64,000 bases of DNA. Origin: Lotus japonicus. Taxonomy: Eukaryota; Streptophyta; Magnoliopsida; Fabales; Fabaceae. Positions 21,500 to 32,708 of the stretch are shown piece by piece. The stretch is from the NCBI RefSeq assembly GCF_012489685.1, contig NC_080044.1, positions 51,770,964 to 51,834,963 on the forward strand. The letters run 5' to 3'. Position 1 is the stretch's first letter. Every line of letters starts with the position of its first letter. The notes beneath the pieces are model-generated. The model was not told where the DNA came from. It did no database searches and was given only the letters and a program-made list of their open reading frames with translations. The translations under genes and the position numbers were made by a program.

Positions 21500-22380
21500 T
21501 GTTTCAGCTTCAATTTTAATCCCTTGAATTTCTCCTTCAGTGCATATATACCTCTGCCCTGAATCTGATTACCTTGCCAGCACTGCGTTACAAAAGTCCG
21601 GAAGCTAGGATCATCGAACCAACAATTTAATACCCGAAAGGGTTTTGGCCCCCAATCTATGACAACCGATCTCAACACAATAGGGAAGTGGTCTGATACA
21701 TCCCGATCTAAAGCTTCTAATTTACATCCGGGCCAGCAGTCAACCCAATTTGCGGAGACCAGTGCTCTATCAATTCTGCTCATAGATTGACATGCTGGTT
21801 TCATCCATGTAAACCTTCTCCGTGTCAGTGGTAAATCAATCAATTCAGTAGCCTCAATAAACTGGTTAAAATCTTCAGTTTCTCTGCTTTGGGAAGACGA
21901 TACTCCTCCTACTCCTTTCCGTTCACTGGCAGATTTTACAGCGTTGAAATCACCCAAGATGCACCAGGTACTAACGTTGCTACTGCTTCGGAGTTCCACT
22001 AGTCTACTCCACAAATTCCTCTTTCCCACTGTGTCACATGGGCCATATACATTTGTGATTACACAATCCTCATTCTGGTCCTTCCACTTCCCCTACAAGG
22101 AAATAAAATTCTGTTCCTTTTCACACTGCATCATACAGAAAACACCTTTCCTCCAAATACATAATAGACCTCCTCCTCTGTTTATGGCTGGTACTGACTC
22201 CCATTCAATTTCCTCCTCCCCTCATACTTGTTTGCAACTCTTAAATTCACATCATTCAGGTTTTTTATCCTGTAGGCATACCATATCAACCTTGAGTTGG
22301 GCCACAATATTCTTCACTGCCTTCCTCTTCATGTTGCTGCCTAATCCCCTCACGGTATAGCTCAATAACAGAATCAGAGA
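21500..22380 (-). pseudogene. LINE ORF2, endonuclease domain
   Basis: Minus strand. From about 22370 the frame reads VRGLGSNMKRKAVKNIV and VDMVCLQDKKPE, the start of an apurinic-like endonuclease, although the usual N and ET residues are altered. After a stop and frameshifts (about 22250-22030) it resumes with STWCILGDFNAVKSASERKG, RRRFTWMKP, MSRIDRALVS and DRDVSDHFPIVL, the distal endonuclease motifs. It runs into the MULE at 21490 and continues at 14356. The lesions make it a dead copy. Confidence 0.85.
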
Positions 22381-24260
22381 TATAAGAACAAAGAGAATGA
22401 ATGCCTTGTCTGATCGATCGTCTGACGCTGCACTGCTCGAACTCCTGAGGGAATGAATGGGTTGTGGGTTTAGTTGAACACCCAACAACCCACTATTTGC
22501 TGCAGAGTTCGCCGCCAGCTCAGAAGGATCAGCTACTGCAGCGCTTCGAAAACCTCCTTCAATCGCACCACCGTCTCCATGGGGAAAAGATTCTGCAACC
22601 GTCGCCGACGATTCAGGAGCAATAGAGGGGTTCGGCTGGCATAGATCCTTGCTCGCTGATAGGTTTGATGTAGCTTTGTTTGCCTCAGGATCATTCAGCA
22701 AAGGATTCGGATCTGGGCTGGAGTTTTCCTCATCACTAGGGCCACATGGGGGTGGGCCAGGCAAAACGGTTTGGGCTCGGTTTTCCCCCAGGCCTAAGGA
22801 GTTAGCCACACCTTCCATATAATTTTCCCCCACATCCTCAGGATTTACAGAATCACCCTTACTACTGGATCCCACTTAATTTAACTCCAGATCATTGAGT
22901 TGGGGCTCCACAACATCTATGCCCACCTCGTGTGGATTCAGGAACTGTGCGCCGTAATTCTCCTCTGCAATAGGGACGTTCACTTCCTCGAGACCGTTGC
23001 CCTCATCACTCCCAACGCCTTCATTCATGACAATTAACTGTTCACCTTGGGTTTTGGATACTGGCCTTTCGTCTACTGCATCTCCAGGGTCCCCCACCGC
23101 CAGCCGCCGGGAATGGCATCTCCTCCCCAAACGACGACCAACTCAGGGATTGATCATCATCCTCACTCCCATCCAAGCAGCCGTTACACTGATTTATAAT
23201 CTCAAATGGTGTAACCTCCTCCAAATACCTTACACCAATTATCTCTCCATCCACCTTGATCTTTCTGAAGATAAAGAGAGGCTCAAAAGATGCAGTGCTC
23301 ACCTTGAGTCTGGAAAATTGAAGTTTAGAGAACGAAGATGTATCCTCATCCACTGATACCGGGGTACCACATGGAGTAGCAAGCTTTTGGAAGTTATTCC
23401 AATTCCAGTATTGTAACAGAATTCCTTCGCACCTAATCCAAGTTATTCTATAACCTGATCCAGTGGAGGGAGTCCAGGGGGAAATTTCCTCAAAAAGCTC
23501 CTCCCACCAATCACCGGATTCTTTAATGACCTCCATAAGATTTACTCCCTCCTCCCCTGTCAACAGAACTAAGTTGTCCCCTATGTATCTAGCTAGCCCT
23601 TACTGTCTTCAGGCCAGCAATGATAAGATTATCTTGGATGTTGTACACATTATCGACATTCCACGACATTCCTACTAGACTATTTTCCAGCCACTTAACC
23701 TTATTCCTTTCCAGCACAAATGATTGAATTTTCCATGCTTCGCTTGCTGCTTGTTTCCAGATACCTTTTTCATTGACAACCTTCTTGTTGTTCGAATTGT
23801 TGTTCTGTAGGAGTGCCTTCTTATATGGCTGGCCTTGAGTAACCACCTTGGATATTCTCTGGGTCTGCCTCCCTTCATTACCCACCCTCCTCTCCGGGAC
23901 CACCTTCCTGGCTTCCACCTTTCCTCCTTCCAACTCTGAGTATTTCTCTGTGAACTTCGGTACATTCGCATAGAGTTTCATATCTCCAATGAAGGTTTGA
24001 TCCAACTTTCTAGCAATCCCCTAAGGGTCGCTAACACCCCTGAACCGGACAAAACCAAATCAATGACCCGCTCTGTTTCTTCTTCTAGAGATGAAAACAT
24101 CGTCCACCTTCCCCCACCACTCGAAGACCCGTCTCATCGCCGCCTCGCCATGGCTATCAGGGAAATGGGAGAAATACAGGGAAACTTTTCCTTCTGCATG
24201 ATAACTTCTCTTTGGTCTCCTAACAGTAGTCCATCCATCCTCATCACTACGGGCCTTCCA
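22381..24260 (-). pseudogene. LINE ORF1 with RRM-like domain, disrupted
   Basis: Minus strand, N-terminal end near 24260. The conceptual protein reads DEDGWTTVRRPKRS, then an RRM-like block with VSLYFSHFPDSHGEA, VDDVFISRRRNRAG, FGFVRFRGVSDP and DQTFIGDMKLYANVPKF. This is the usual ORF1 layout of legume L1-type LINEs. There are in-frame stops within the RRM (near 24060 and 24022) and frame breaks near 23590 and 23050-23130. A Pro/Ser-rich C-terminal segment follows (22876-22400). Confidence 0.8.
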
Positions 24261-24262
24261 CC

Positions 24263-24302
24263 CCGCTCTCTCTCTCGCTTTCTCTCTCTCTCTCTCTCAT
24301 TT
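24263..24302. repeat. CT-rich microsatellite at LINE 5' end
   Basis: CTCTCTCTCT tract, partly interrupted, next to the presumed start of the LINE. Confidence 0.7.
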
Positions 24303-24721
24303 TTTGGATAGGATCCCCTTATTTGTAATATGGTATATGAATCGAGTTAATATATGTATGTGAAATTGAGTTCATTACTAGCTGATGATAATGGTACTAG
24401 TACTACTGTTTGATACGGATTGTTGGTTATTGAGATTGTTATAACTTATAAGCATGCTTCTTGAGATGTAGGATGGATCCACTTGAAAGGGTAAGGGGCA
24501 CTTTCACAACGATTTCAAGTTTTGTTAATATTATACTATAATATTAGAAAATATTTATTTGTACCCGCAAAACAAATTAAAATAATTGTCCCACGGCCTT
24601 ACAATTTTAATTTAATATCACGAAAAGGCGAAAAACTTGATTTTACTCCTTACACCAACATAAATATCTATTGGACCATGAGAGATGAATGATTGTCTAA
24701 TTACTTACTTATATAGAGATG
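24303..24721. other. Intergenic, nothing recognised
   Basis: AT-rich sequence without frames or clear repeats. Confidence 0.5.
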
Positions 24722-24724
24722 AAA

Positions 24725-24859
24725 TACTACAAAAAAATGATGTAAATTATGGCGATTATATGGTGGTAGTTCAGAAAACCGCGTTCATGCATGTAGTGGC
24801 GGTTAAAACCGCCGCAAATTTTAAAATTAACCGCAAAAATATGCATTTTTTTTGTAGTG
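24725..24859. mobile_element. 135-bp CACTA-type MITE
   Basis: The ends are inverted repeats: TACTACAAAAAAATG on the left and CACTACAAAAAAAATGC read inward from the right, with a 3-bp AAA direct repeat outside (24722-24724 and 24860-24862). It contains one GGCGGTTAAAACCGCCGC palindrome, the same subterminal motif as the 2499-6487 CACTA element, so it is probably a deletion derivative of that family. The first left base is T rather than C. Confidence 0.75.
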
Positions 24860-24862
24860 AAA

Positions 24863-25374
24863 GTATTGGATAGCGTTAAAAATAAAAATATCGTGACATG
24901 TTCAAAATAGATATGAAAAATCTTAGAAAAGAATCTGATATAGTCATATAGACTCAAACTTTGACGGCAATATGTTGTATTTTTAATATTGTATATTTGT
25001 ATGTATATATTGCCCTCACACCATAAAATCTTTCAATCCCTAACGTGAATGTTGAAGCATGCCTGATTATGTGTATGTCATGCCTCATTTTGCATGTTGC
25101 ATATAGAGATGGTATAAGAAGTAGCATGTGGAAGAGTATTGCTAACATTATGAGAAAGTTTGAAATTCGGGTATCCTGAGCTGAGGAGATGAAATTATGA
25201 GCTCGTGAAATTATTGAGGCAATATTGGACTTATTTATAAGGTTTAATATCATATTGGTCATAACGATTATAAACTAGCATGAATATATAAGTACATTCC
25301 CTTAGCACGATAATTATAATATCGTGGTTTTTCTCACTAGTTTTTATGCCTAGTCAGCCTAGGATTTGGTCTCC
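24863..25374. other. Intergenic, nothing recognised
   Basis: A minus-strand 102-codon frame (24954-25262) has no recognisable features and is not supported as a gene. Confidence 0.45.
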
Positions 25375-25388
25375 TTTTCTTTGTAACT

Positions 25389-25500
25389 TTTTTTTACATC
25401 GGAAAGATAAATTGCACTCACTGGGAATCGATCTTTAAACCTCCTCCTACCCAACTCATATGTCTCCAGCTCCTACCACTTGAGCTATCATACAGGGACA
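25389..25500 (-). mobile_element. tRNA-derived SINE, 112 bp
   Basis: The minus strand has an A-box-like TAGCTCAAGTGGTAGGAG and a B-box-like GATCGATTCC, ending in an A-rich tail. A perfect 14-bp target duplication TTTTCTTTGTAACT flanks it (25375-25388 and 25501-25514). Related heads occur at 33780-33850 and 45640-45730. Confidence 0.85.
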
Positions 25501-25514
25501 TTTTCTTTGTAACT

Positions 25515-26780
25515 AGCCATATTTTCAACGATTAACTCATATTTTCTAGGAATAGGACAATTTCTACATTTTATCTTGAAAAATATGAATATTTCACTTT
25601 ATCCTAAGTTTTTGCATGTCCTTGCTTAAATTCTAATCTACAAAATCTCGTCCCGGTCAGCCTATTCACCACAAAAATTCTCGATAAGCACATCTCCTTT
25701 GCACGAAAATCTTGTCTAGTTAGCCTAAGATTTGGTCTTGCTTTCTTCGTAAACTAATCCTACTTTCAATTACAACTCATATTTTCTAGGAAGAGGATCA
25801 ATTTTCACATTTTATCTTGATAAACAATATTTCACTTTATCCTAAGTTTTATGCATGCCTAGCTTTAACCAAAATTTAATCATAAAAATCTAGTCTTACT
25901 CCGCTTATTCATCACAAGAACTCTTGAATCTACTAACAACCACAACACTTTAGGACCCGTTTGGTTTGTTGTATGGTATAAGGCCTGATTGTATTAGGCC
26001 TGATATATACTCAATTTGTGCTAGTTGAACGATGACATAGAAATTATGTTTAAAATTTAAAACAAATTAATTTTTTTAAAGCGTTAATTGATTTATGTTG
26101 AATGGTGTACACCTAATTATATGAAAACACTGATAACTAAGCTGATAGGAGATGTTTAAATTACTCTAGAAAAACTTGGGTTAAATCACCATAATCCTAT
26201 GTTGACCAATGATATTTAAAATAAGTGACTTTGTCGAGCTTTTCCTAAACCAAAATTGATATACTTTGTCTAATACATCATAAGCTAGCAAAGTAGTGTT
26301 TAGTGTTAAGTTAAATATGATGCACGTCTAAATTTTATCATATTTCCTAGATTTTTAGTATGATATTGTGCTTAAATATATTGCATTATATCTACATAAC
26401 TCATGAATTTAAAGATAAATGTGCAATATGCATAAGCAGATCACATGTGAAAAAAAAATGAGAAAGAGAAGGAAAAAATGACAAAAATGAACACTTGGTA
26501 CATTTTGACAGTTGTCAACTCCGAGCGGCAAGGGAGGTGGGACAGCGACAGAGAGTTGGGGAAAGAGATTGCAAGTGGACGTGAGGGTTTGAGGGGGAGA
26601 GATGGGGACGTCTAGGGAGGGAGGGTAGGAACGATGACGACAAAGTGGGAGTGGTGATGTGAGGGAGAAGAGTGAGGGTGTGAGGTATTGAGGAGGAGAG
26701 GGTTTGAGAGGTCTTATAAGTAAGATTGGCTGGTTATTAGCATTGTTCTGGGCCCATGAGATGAGTTGGATCCACTTCAA
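25515..26780. other. Intergenic, degenerate repeats only
   Basis: 25330-25440 and 25685-25760 share diverged direct repeats (CTAGTCAGCCTAGGATTTGG and similar). 26165-26215 matches one arm of the fold-back element at 44223-44366. A minus-strand 131-codon frame at 26409-26804 is low-complexity Pro/Ser/Leu and is not supported. Confidence 0.45.
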
Positions 26781-26840
26781 AATAGCGTCGGCCTTAGTCA
26801 ACACTAGGTTGGTCGGTAAAAATTAAAATTACTGTCGGCT

Positions 26841-27240
26841 TGGAATGGCCGCTAATTGATGAAGGACATGCGCTACATTGGGTGGTGACTTTAGCGTCTG
26901 TTATATTTTTTTTTGATAAGCTATGAATATATATATTGAAATGAAGTACAAGGGGTACTTCAACCCAATACAAGAGTAAAGAACAAAAAGAAAAAGCTAA
27001 AAATACCAACAAATTACAACAGCATGAGATCCTTACAACAGCATGGAATGGCCGCTAATTGATGAAGGACATGCGCTACATTGGGTGGTGACTTTAGCGT
27101 CTGTTATATTTTTTTTTTGATAAGCCATGAATATATATATTGAAATGAAGTACAAGGGGTACTTCAACCCAATACAAGAGTAAAGAACAAAAAGAAAAAG
27201 CTAAAAATACCAACAAATTACAACAACATGAGATCCTTCT
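26841..27240. repeat. 203-bp tandem duplication across a LINE insertion junction
   Basis: Unit 1 is 26841-27043 and unit 2 is 27044 to about 27240, near identical. Each unit holds 65 bases of pre-insertion DNA, the 15-bp target duplication region, the poly-T (LINE 3' tail) and about 100 bases of LINE 3' untranslated region. A run of C follows at 27253-27265. Confidence 0.9.
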
Positions 27241-27766
27241 AACTAATGATATCCCCCCCCCCCCACCTTAGAGGATAGATAATAGAAAAATGTCTCATTA
27301 AAACCTTACTAGAAAAAATCTCTTGGGAAAACGTAGTAAGGAAAAAAGAGTACAAATTTTTAAAATCTAAAATGAACCTCCAAGAGGACCAAGACAACAG
27401 AATAATATAACTAAATGCCATATCCAATGTTCCAACATCCAATTCCAACTTGCCAGAGAATCAGTAGTCGAGTGCCCCCACAGAATGCAAGGTAGCCAAA
27501 TATAAATCCAACAGATTAATCTCCCACAAACCAATAGCCTTCAAAAACCTCTCCCCAATATAAATATAAGCACGCTCTCCTCTGATAGTATAAATGTAAA
27601 GATCCCCGCAAATCATATCAAAGTATCAACTCCAGGAGTACTTAGTAGTCACCCCACAAAAAGTACATATCAGTGACAAAATGAAAAGAAACTTCCCTGC
27701 AAGCATGATGATCAGAAAAAGACTTCAGCAATTATGGACAAGATTATCACAAGCCAAAAATTCCAG

Positions 27767-28204
27767 CTACAGCAACGCCAAACATACTCTAGGATTTTCA
27801 ATCCACTCATACATTGAAACACCAAATGATGAATAATTAGCCTTAAGCCATAGCCATGTTCTGAATTGAATGCCATCCAAGATTCTTGCAATGTCTACCG
27901 AATCCCCTCTAAATATCACACCATTCCTTAAATTCCAAACAGCACCAACAGTAGCTACCCAAATTAAAGATACTGCCTTACCCCCCTTGCCATTAATGCC
28001 AAGAACCACATGGTGCAAAAAATGGTCACTAACTGTATTAGTTAAAACCATTGATAGGCCCAGCCACTTGTAGACTTGCATCCAAATTCTCCAAGCAATC
28101 CTGCAATTAAGAAACAGATGAGTAATGGATTCCTCACCAACGGAACAGAGAGCACAATCTGTATTCAATCCCCCAGGTAAAGCATTATGTCTTGCTAGCT
28201 CCAC
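27767..28204 (-). pseudogene. LINE ORF2 C-terminus (zf-RVT)
   Basis: Minus strand, 145 codons with LARHNALPGGLNTDCALCSV, HLFLNCRIAWRIW and VWNLRNGVIFRGD. The Cys/His pattern C-x2-C...H-x4-C is the zinc-binding reverse-transcriptase tail (zf-RVT) found at the C-terminus of plant LINE ORF2. Upstream ORF2 sequence is absent because of 5' truncation. Confidence 0.85.
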
Positions 28205-28208
28205 TTTA

Positions 28209-29000
28209 CACTCTGTTTGGATTGAGGGGTGAAAATGAGAGGAGGGAATATAAGAGGAAAGAGGGTAAGAGGAAAGAATATAAAAGGAAAATGAGGTGAT
28301 TTTGAAGTTGTTTGGATATAGAAGGAAAAAGAAGGGAGAATGAAAGGAAAAGTGAGAATATTAAAAATGATTGTAATAGATAATTACTATTTTATCCTTC
28401 ATATATAAATAATCTAAATAATTCATATCTTATTATTATTATTATTATACCACAATTATAATTTTTAAATATTTTATAAATGAAGTTAAAACTTAATAAC
28501 ATTATTTTTAATGTATCTGCCAAATTATCAAATTATCATGGTAATATATTTTCTATTTTATTTTATTTTCAATAAATTTAACTAATTAATTATATCAATT
28601 AGTAAATTTAATTGAGTATGTTACGAAAAGAAATTCAATTTAGTAGTAAACATACGTGAACACAATTACACAAAGTCACAGACTACAATATGTTTATAAT
28701 TGATAATGAATGTTACTATTAAATTACAGAAACTAACTTCTTTTCTTTTATTTTAAAAAACTAATTGTAATATAAAACTTATATTGAACTTGGGCAAGTG
28801 GTAAATGGCTCCCCCTTTCCTTCGTGTGTCAGTTTTCTCGCCTCATGTGCGAGGAAAACTAATATGTGGCCCCCACAGGTACTATTCACCCTCCCATCTA
28901 TTTTCCATGGTGTTCCAAACAGATGGAAAACAGTGTTTTCCACTACACTTCCTTCCTACCAACTTCCTTCCCACTAACTTCCCTAGAAACAAACAGAGCA
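28209..29000. mobile_element. PIF/Harbinger-like MITE, 792 bp
   Basis: Ends CACTCTGTTTGG (left) and TGCTCTGTTTGT (right, read inward), flanked by the TTA direct repeat typical of Harbinger (28206-28208 and 29001-29003). It shares its terminus with 50602-51010. No transposase was found. Confidence 0.75.
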
Positions 29001-29110
29001 TTAGTCTGTATCCTTCTGTATTCAATCCCCCAGGTAAAGCATTACGTCTTGCTAGCGTCGGTTATATCCAACACTAATATTGGACAATGAGCCGACACTA
29101 TTTTTTCTCA

Positions 29111-29290
29111 AAATATATAAAAAAAACATTATCAATATTTTCTTCACTATTATGAGCATTAGAAGTTAGAACTATTCTTCACAAATAACTCTACAGTTTA
29201 AACTTTAAATCTCATGCAAGAGAGACCCCAAACGCAGAGAAGCTATCTGTATGGTTCAGCAGCCCACATCACTGATGCAGAAGTGTTTCA
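29111..29290. other. Intergenic spacer
   Basis: AT-rich DNA between the remnant above and the next MULE. Nothing recognised. Confidence 0.4.
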
Positions 29291-29299
29291 ATCACACAA

Positions 29300-30680
29300 G
29301 GGAAAATTTACTATGGACCACTTTTTGGTGGTGCAAAGTTGCACCATCCCCTTTTGACTGACAATAGCAGGTTTTTAAAAAAAATTAAAAAACATATTTT
29401 TCATAATCTTTAATTAATTATCTAAACTTGGTTTATTAAAAATAAGCTAATCCCTAAATTAAACACTTCACCCATCTTCATCAGACTTCTTTCCATTTCT
29501 CCATTCATCCCACAGCCTTGTTCTTTCCTTCACAGACACATAAATTAGCTAGAGAATTATGGGGAAGAAGATGAATCAAAGAACCCAAAAATCACAAACC
29601 CAGTAAACCCTCATCCTCCTCCTTTCATCTGGGTTTGGGTTTTTTTGTTTCTTGGACAAATTGTAACTTCATCACCTCCCTCACCACACTACATATCATT
29701 CACCATAACCAAAGCAAAATGTCACAAACAAAAAAACAAGAAACCCAATGCTAATCAAATATACTGCAGAACTATATTGCATTCCTTCTCCTTTTTTTAT
29801 TTTTTCCTCTTTACAAACATGTGTTTAAGATGAAAAACAGATCTGGGAATGAGTAAAAAAACTACATCTGAAAAAATTGAATTCTAGATTGAGAAAGATC
29901 CATCCTTCACCACCGTAACCCACACAACAACACCCTCAAAACCCAGAAATCACACTCAACATCCACCACCACACTCCTCAAAACCCAGAAATCACACTCA
30001 GCAACACAACATTCTTCACCATAACACAAGCCCAGTTGCAGAGATGGTTCAGTTTCCGATGCAAGCCTCAACTGTGGATTCCCGGTGGTTCTGGGGTGGG
30101 GTGGGGTTGTGGCTGGGTGAATCAATCACCAAGCTTCTACCTTTTCTCTGCTTTGGCTTCAGATCTGAACAAGGATGGAGGTGTTGTGAAGCAGATCGAA
30201 GCCATGCGGTTGTGTTTCCATCAATTGAACCAGAACAGAGTTGCTTCCTCCGAAGGAGATCGAAGCTTGCAAGGTCCCCAGCACCTAGTCTTCCACCGCA
30301 TCTCGGTCGCGCATCACATCAGCGGTGAGGTCGCAGAGGTCGACGAGCCACGCGGAGGGAGTAGTGGTCGCGAAGCTTGTCAACGTCGCATCCGATGCAG
30401 GCGCCGGTGAGGCGGTGAGGGAGCAGTGGGGGTGGCCGGAGAAATCGTTGGCACCGGCGGCGGCGAGGGAGAGGGAGAAGTGGGTGAGGATGGTGAAACT
30501 TCAGCAATTCTAGAGAAGAAGGATTTAACCTAATTTTGTATTTTATCATTTTAAATTTTTGTGATTAATAAATATGTATTTTTATTTTTATTTTTTAAAC
30601 CGAGAAACCTATAATAGCAAGTCAAAAGGAGAGTGGTACAACCATAGATCAGGAAAAACTGGTCCATAGTAAACGGCTCC
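29300..30680. mobile_element. Mutator-like element, 1,381 bp, possible Pack-MULE
   Basis: Terminal inverted repeats of about 80 bp, imperfect: GGGAAAATTTACTATGGACC on the left and GGAGCCGTTTACTATGGACC read inward from the right, both continuing to CCTTTTGACT. A perfect 9-bp target duplication ATCACACAA flanks it (29291-29299 and 30681-30689). The interior has a 50-bp tandem repeat (CTCAAAACCCAGAAATCACA at 29934 and 29984) and a GC-rich stretch (30040-30500) with overlapping frames on both strands of 62-124 codons and no recognisable domain. It may be captured host sequence. Confidence 0.8.
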
Positions 30681-30689
30681 ATCACACAA

Positions 30690-31509
30690 ACTGCTTTTCT
30701 CACTTTAGCAGTGAATAGTCTAAGCAGTATCCCGTTTCAATTTGGCAGAACTCATCCATAAACAATGAATTAGCTAAAAGTGATAGGCCAAGAGGAGGAA
30801 TAGTCCAAAAAGCTAGAAAACACAGATCATTTACCCCAATATTAATACCTTCCCAGAACCGTATTTAATACTATGATTGATTGCATGGTCCTACCACCCT
30901 ACCCAACCATATCAGAAAAAGAAAATCTCACAGCTAACTGCAATCCCACCGACACATAGAAAAAGAGAGAGGGCAAAACAAAACAGAATCAGAAAAGTAG
31001 AGAACACACTGTATATCAACAGTTGCCAAAATAATTTTCTGATTTTCATCCATATAAAAATTACAGCTTGATATATAAGATTCAGTCGGCGAGCAAATTA
31101 CCCCCGAATATGGATGTCAGAATTAAGTGTCAAGCATGATTGACTATTTCTATCAGAATACTACAATGTTTTGGTCTTGAATTGATTGACTCCCGTAAAA
31201 GATACATGTATTAGTGTATTAGGGAAAGAATATATAAAATTTACAACCATGAAATGTTCATTCTGTCCCTAAACTTTACAATCCAACATACCATGCATTT
31301 GCCATTTTGCTACACAAATACAACTTGGATGGAGTTTAGGATCCTACCATAAAAAGGCAACTAGGAGAAGGAAACACAAACTACCCTTTACTAATTTGCT
31401 TCTCAAATTAAATTTGCAGCTAAATAAAAAGAATTGAACTTCTCAATAGGAAAGCAACCCACACCTAGATGCCTAATGTGGGACACAGTTTTGTTGCAAC
31501 CTAAAAACC
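30690..31509. other. Intergenic, 3' flank of BAG gene
   Basis: No gene recognised. The part next to 31509 probably includes the BAG 3' untranslated region. Confidence 0.5.
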
Positions 31510-32708
31510 TTAATCGAATATTTCCCATTTTGTTGTTACTACAACTGAGTCAGAATGTTTCAACTGTAGTTGCTGCTGCATCTTAGAAATTTGTTCCACC
31601 GCTGTATTTCCCTGCCTCTCTTTCATGTGCTGCTTCTGAACATCAGAATGCACCTCACATTCCATGTTACCTTCATTTCTTAGGGGAGTTGATTTTGGCT
31701 TTGGATTCTTCAACTTGTCTAGAGTCTCAATGTGTTTCTGAACTCTCCAAACCTTCACATTCATTTTTTTTTTCAAAACGTACAAGTTACAATGTAAAAT
31801 AAATGACATAATAGCAATTGAATTGACAGGTTGCAGTTTTGAAAATCAAGAGTTACCTGCTCTCTTCTCTGCAATTTCAGTTCACCCTCACCATAAATTT
31901 CATCCAATGCAATCAATAATCTCATCAAATTTTCTGTCAAAGTCTCAACATCCAACTCTTCTGCAACTCCACCTGTAGTAGCAGCAGCCTCCAAAGCTAC
32001 AACCTACCCAAAATTTCAGTGAATTAAAGCCATTTATTATTGTAAAACAAAAACAAAAAATGAAAATTTTAATATTGTTTGTGAAATTGATACCTTCTTG
32101 GCGAGTTTGTCAACCTCATGGGTGATTTCTTTCAAGGATTTTGAAGTCTTCTCCTTCTTGGCAATCTGTAACGCCTCGAGTATTCTTCTTTCTCTACACT
32201 CAATGTCCTCAAGCAGCACCAGCTTTGATCCATCTTTGACCCTCTCAACATCAAGATATGATTTTGAATGTCTCTCTTTCTTCTTGAACATCAATTTCTG
32301 ATCCTGAACATGCAATCCTGTTTGTTCTGTCAACATTTTCTTCAATTCCCCTGCACCCCAGAAAACCATAACCCAATAAAAAATCAACATAAAATAAAAA
32401 AAAAATATCTCTGAAAAATAATAATCAAACAAACAAACAAAGAATGGAAATTTGAAGCTGAATGTACCAAAACTTGCATGAGGACTGGTACGAATCTCGT
32501 GATAGGACGAGCCATACTTCACTTTCACTCTGATGGTAGAATTAAAAACAGAGGAAGAACTTTGATTCATATCAGAATCTGAGTTACGCTTTTGAACCAC
32601 CATTCCTCCAGGCCTTAATTCCAAATCAGCCACATTTGGGTTACCATGACCCTTTGAAAACATGGTGTTGATCGTTGACTTGGTTGTTGCTTCCTTGTTT
32701 GAGTGCAT
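31510..32708 (-). CDS. BAG-family molecular chaperone regulator (ubiquitin-like + BAG)
   Basis: Four exons (32708-32468, 32350-32094, 32000-31857, 31752-31510) join at GT/AG sites with matching phase to 294 residues. ELRPGGMVVQKRNSDSD precedes a ubiquitin-like domain at about 57-125, with STIRVKVKYGSSYHEI and GLHVQDQKLMFKKKERHSKS. A BAG domain follows at about 135-230 (LKEITHEVDKLAKKVVALEA, then RLLIALDEIYGEGELKLQRR and RVQKHIETLDKLK). The tail is Gln/Ser-rich. This layout and the intron positions match plant BAG1-4 proteins, which bind the Hsp70 ATPase domain and act as nucleotide-exchange co-chaperones. The ATG at 32708 is the first in this frame after an upstream stop-free stretch without ATG. 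A second ATG (MFSKG) fifteen residues later is possible, as is a further 5' exon. Which BAG paralogue it is cannot be settled here. Confidence 0.9.

Larger units (their letters stand above)
27110..29052 (-). mobile_element. 5'-truncated LINE with target duplication
   Basis: Minus-oriented, with its 3' poly-A tail (poly-T on the plus strand) at 27110. A 15-bp direct repeat with one mismatch, TAGCGTCTGTTATAT at 27095-27109 and TAGCGTCGGTTATAT at 29053-29067, marks target-primed insertion. The 3' untranslated region contains GGGTTGAAGTACCCCTTGTA, shared with the LINEs at 52034 and 62260. A Harbinger element (28209-29000) interrupts its 5' part. Confidence 0.8.
26785..29110. mobile_element. Possible CACTA-like remnant hosting a LINE
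   Basis: Short GTCGGC/GCCGAC-containing repeats occur on both sides of the LINE (26786-26850 and 29055-29100). The right side ends GCCGACACTATTTTTTCT, which resembles the inside of a CACTA terminus. The left terminus was not found, so this is a tentative call. Confidence 0.3.

Noticed and set aside
24954..25262. 102-codon minus-strand frame
   Set aside because: No motif, AT-rich composition, no neighbouring exon.
25440..25490. tRNA-like A and B boxes (also at 33780-33850 and 45660-45725)
   Set aside because: There is no cloverleaf with a proper acceptor stem, and the copies have A-rich tails and target duplications, so they are SINEs rather than tRNA genes.
26409..26804. 131-codon minus-strand Pro/Ser/Leu-rich frame
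   Set aside because: Low complexity and no conserved motif or gene context.
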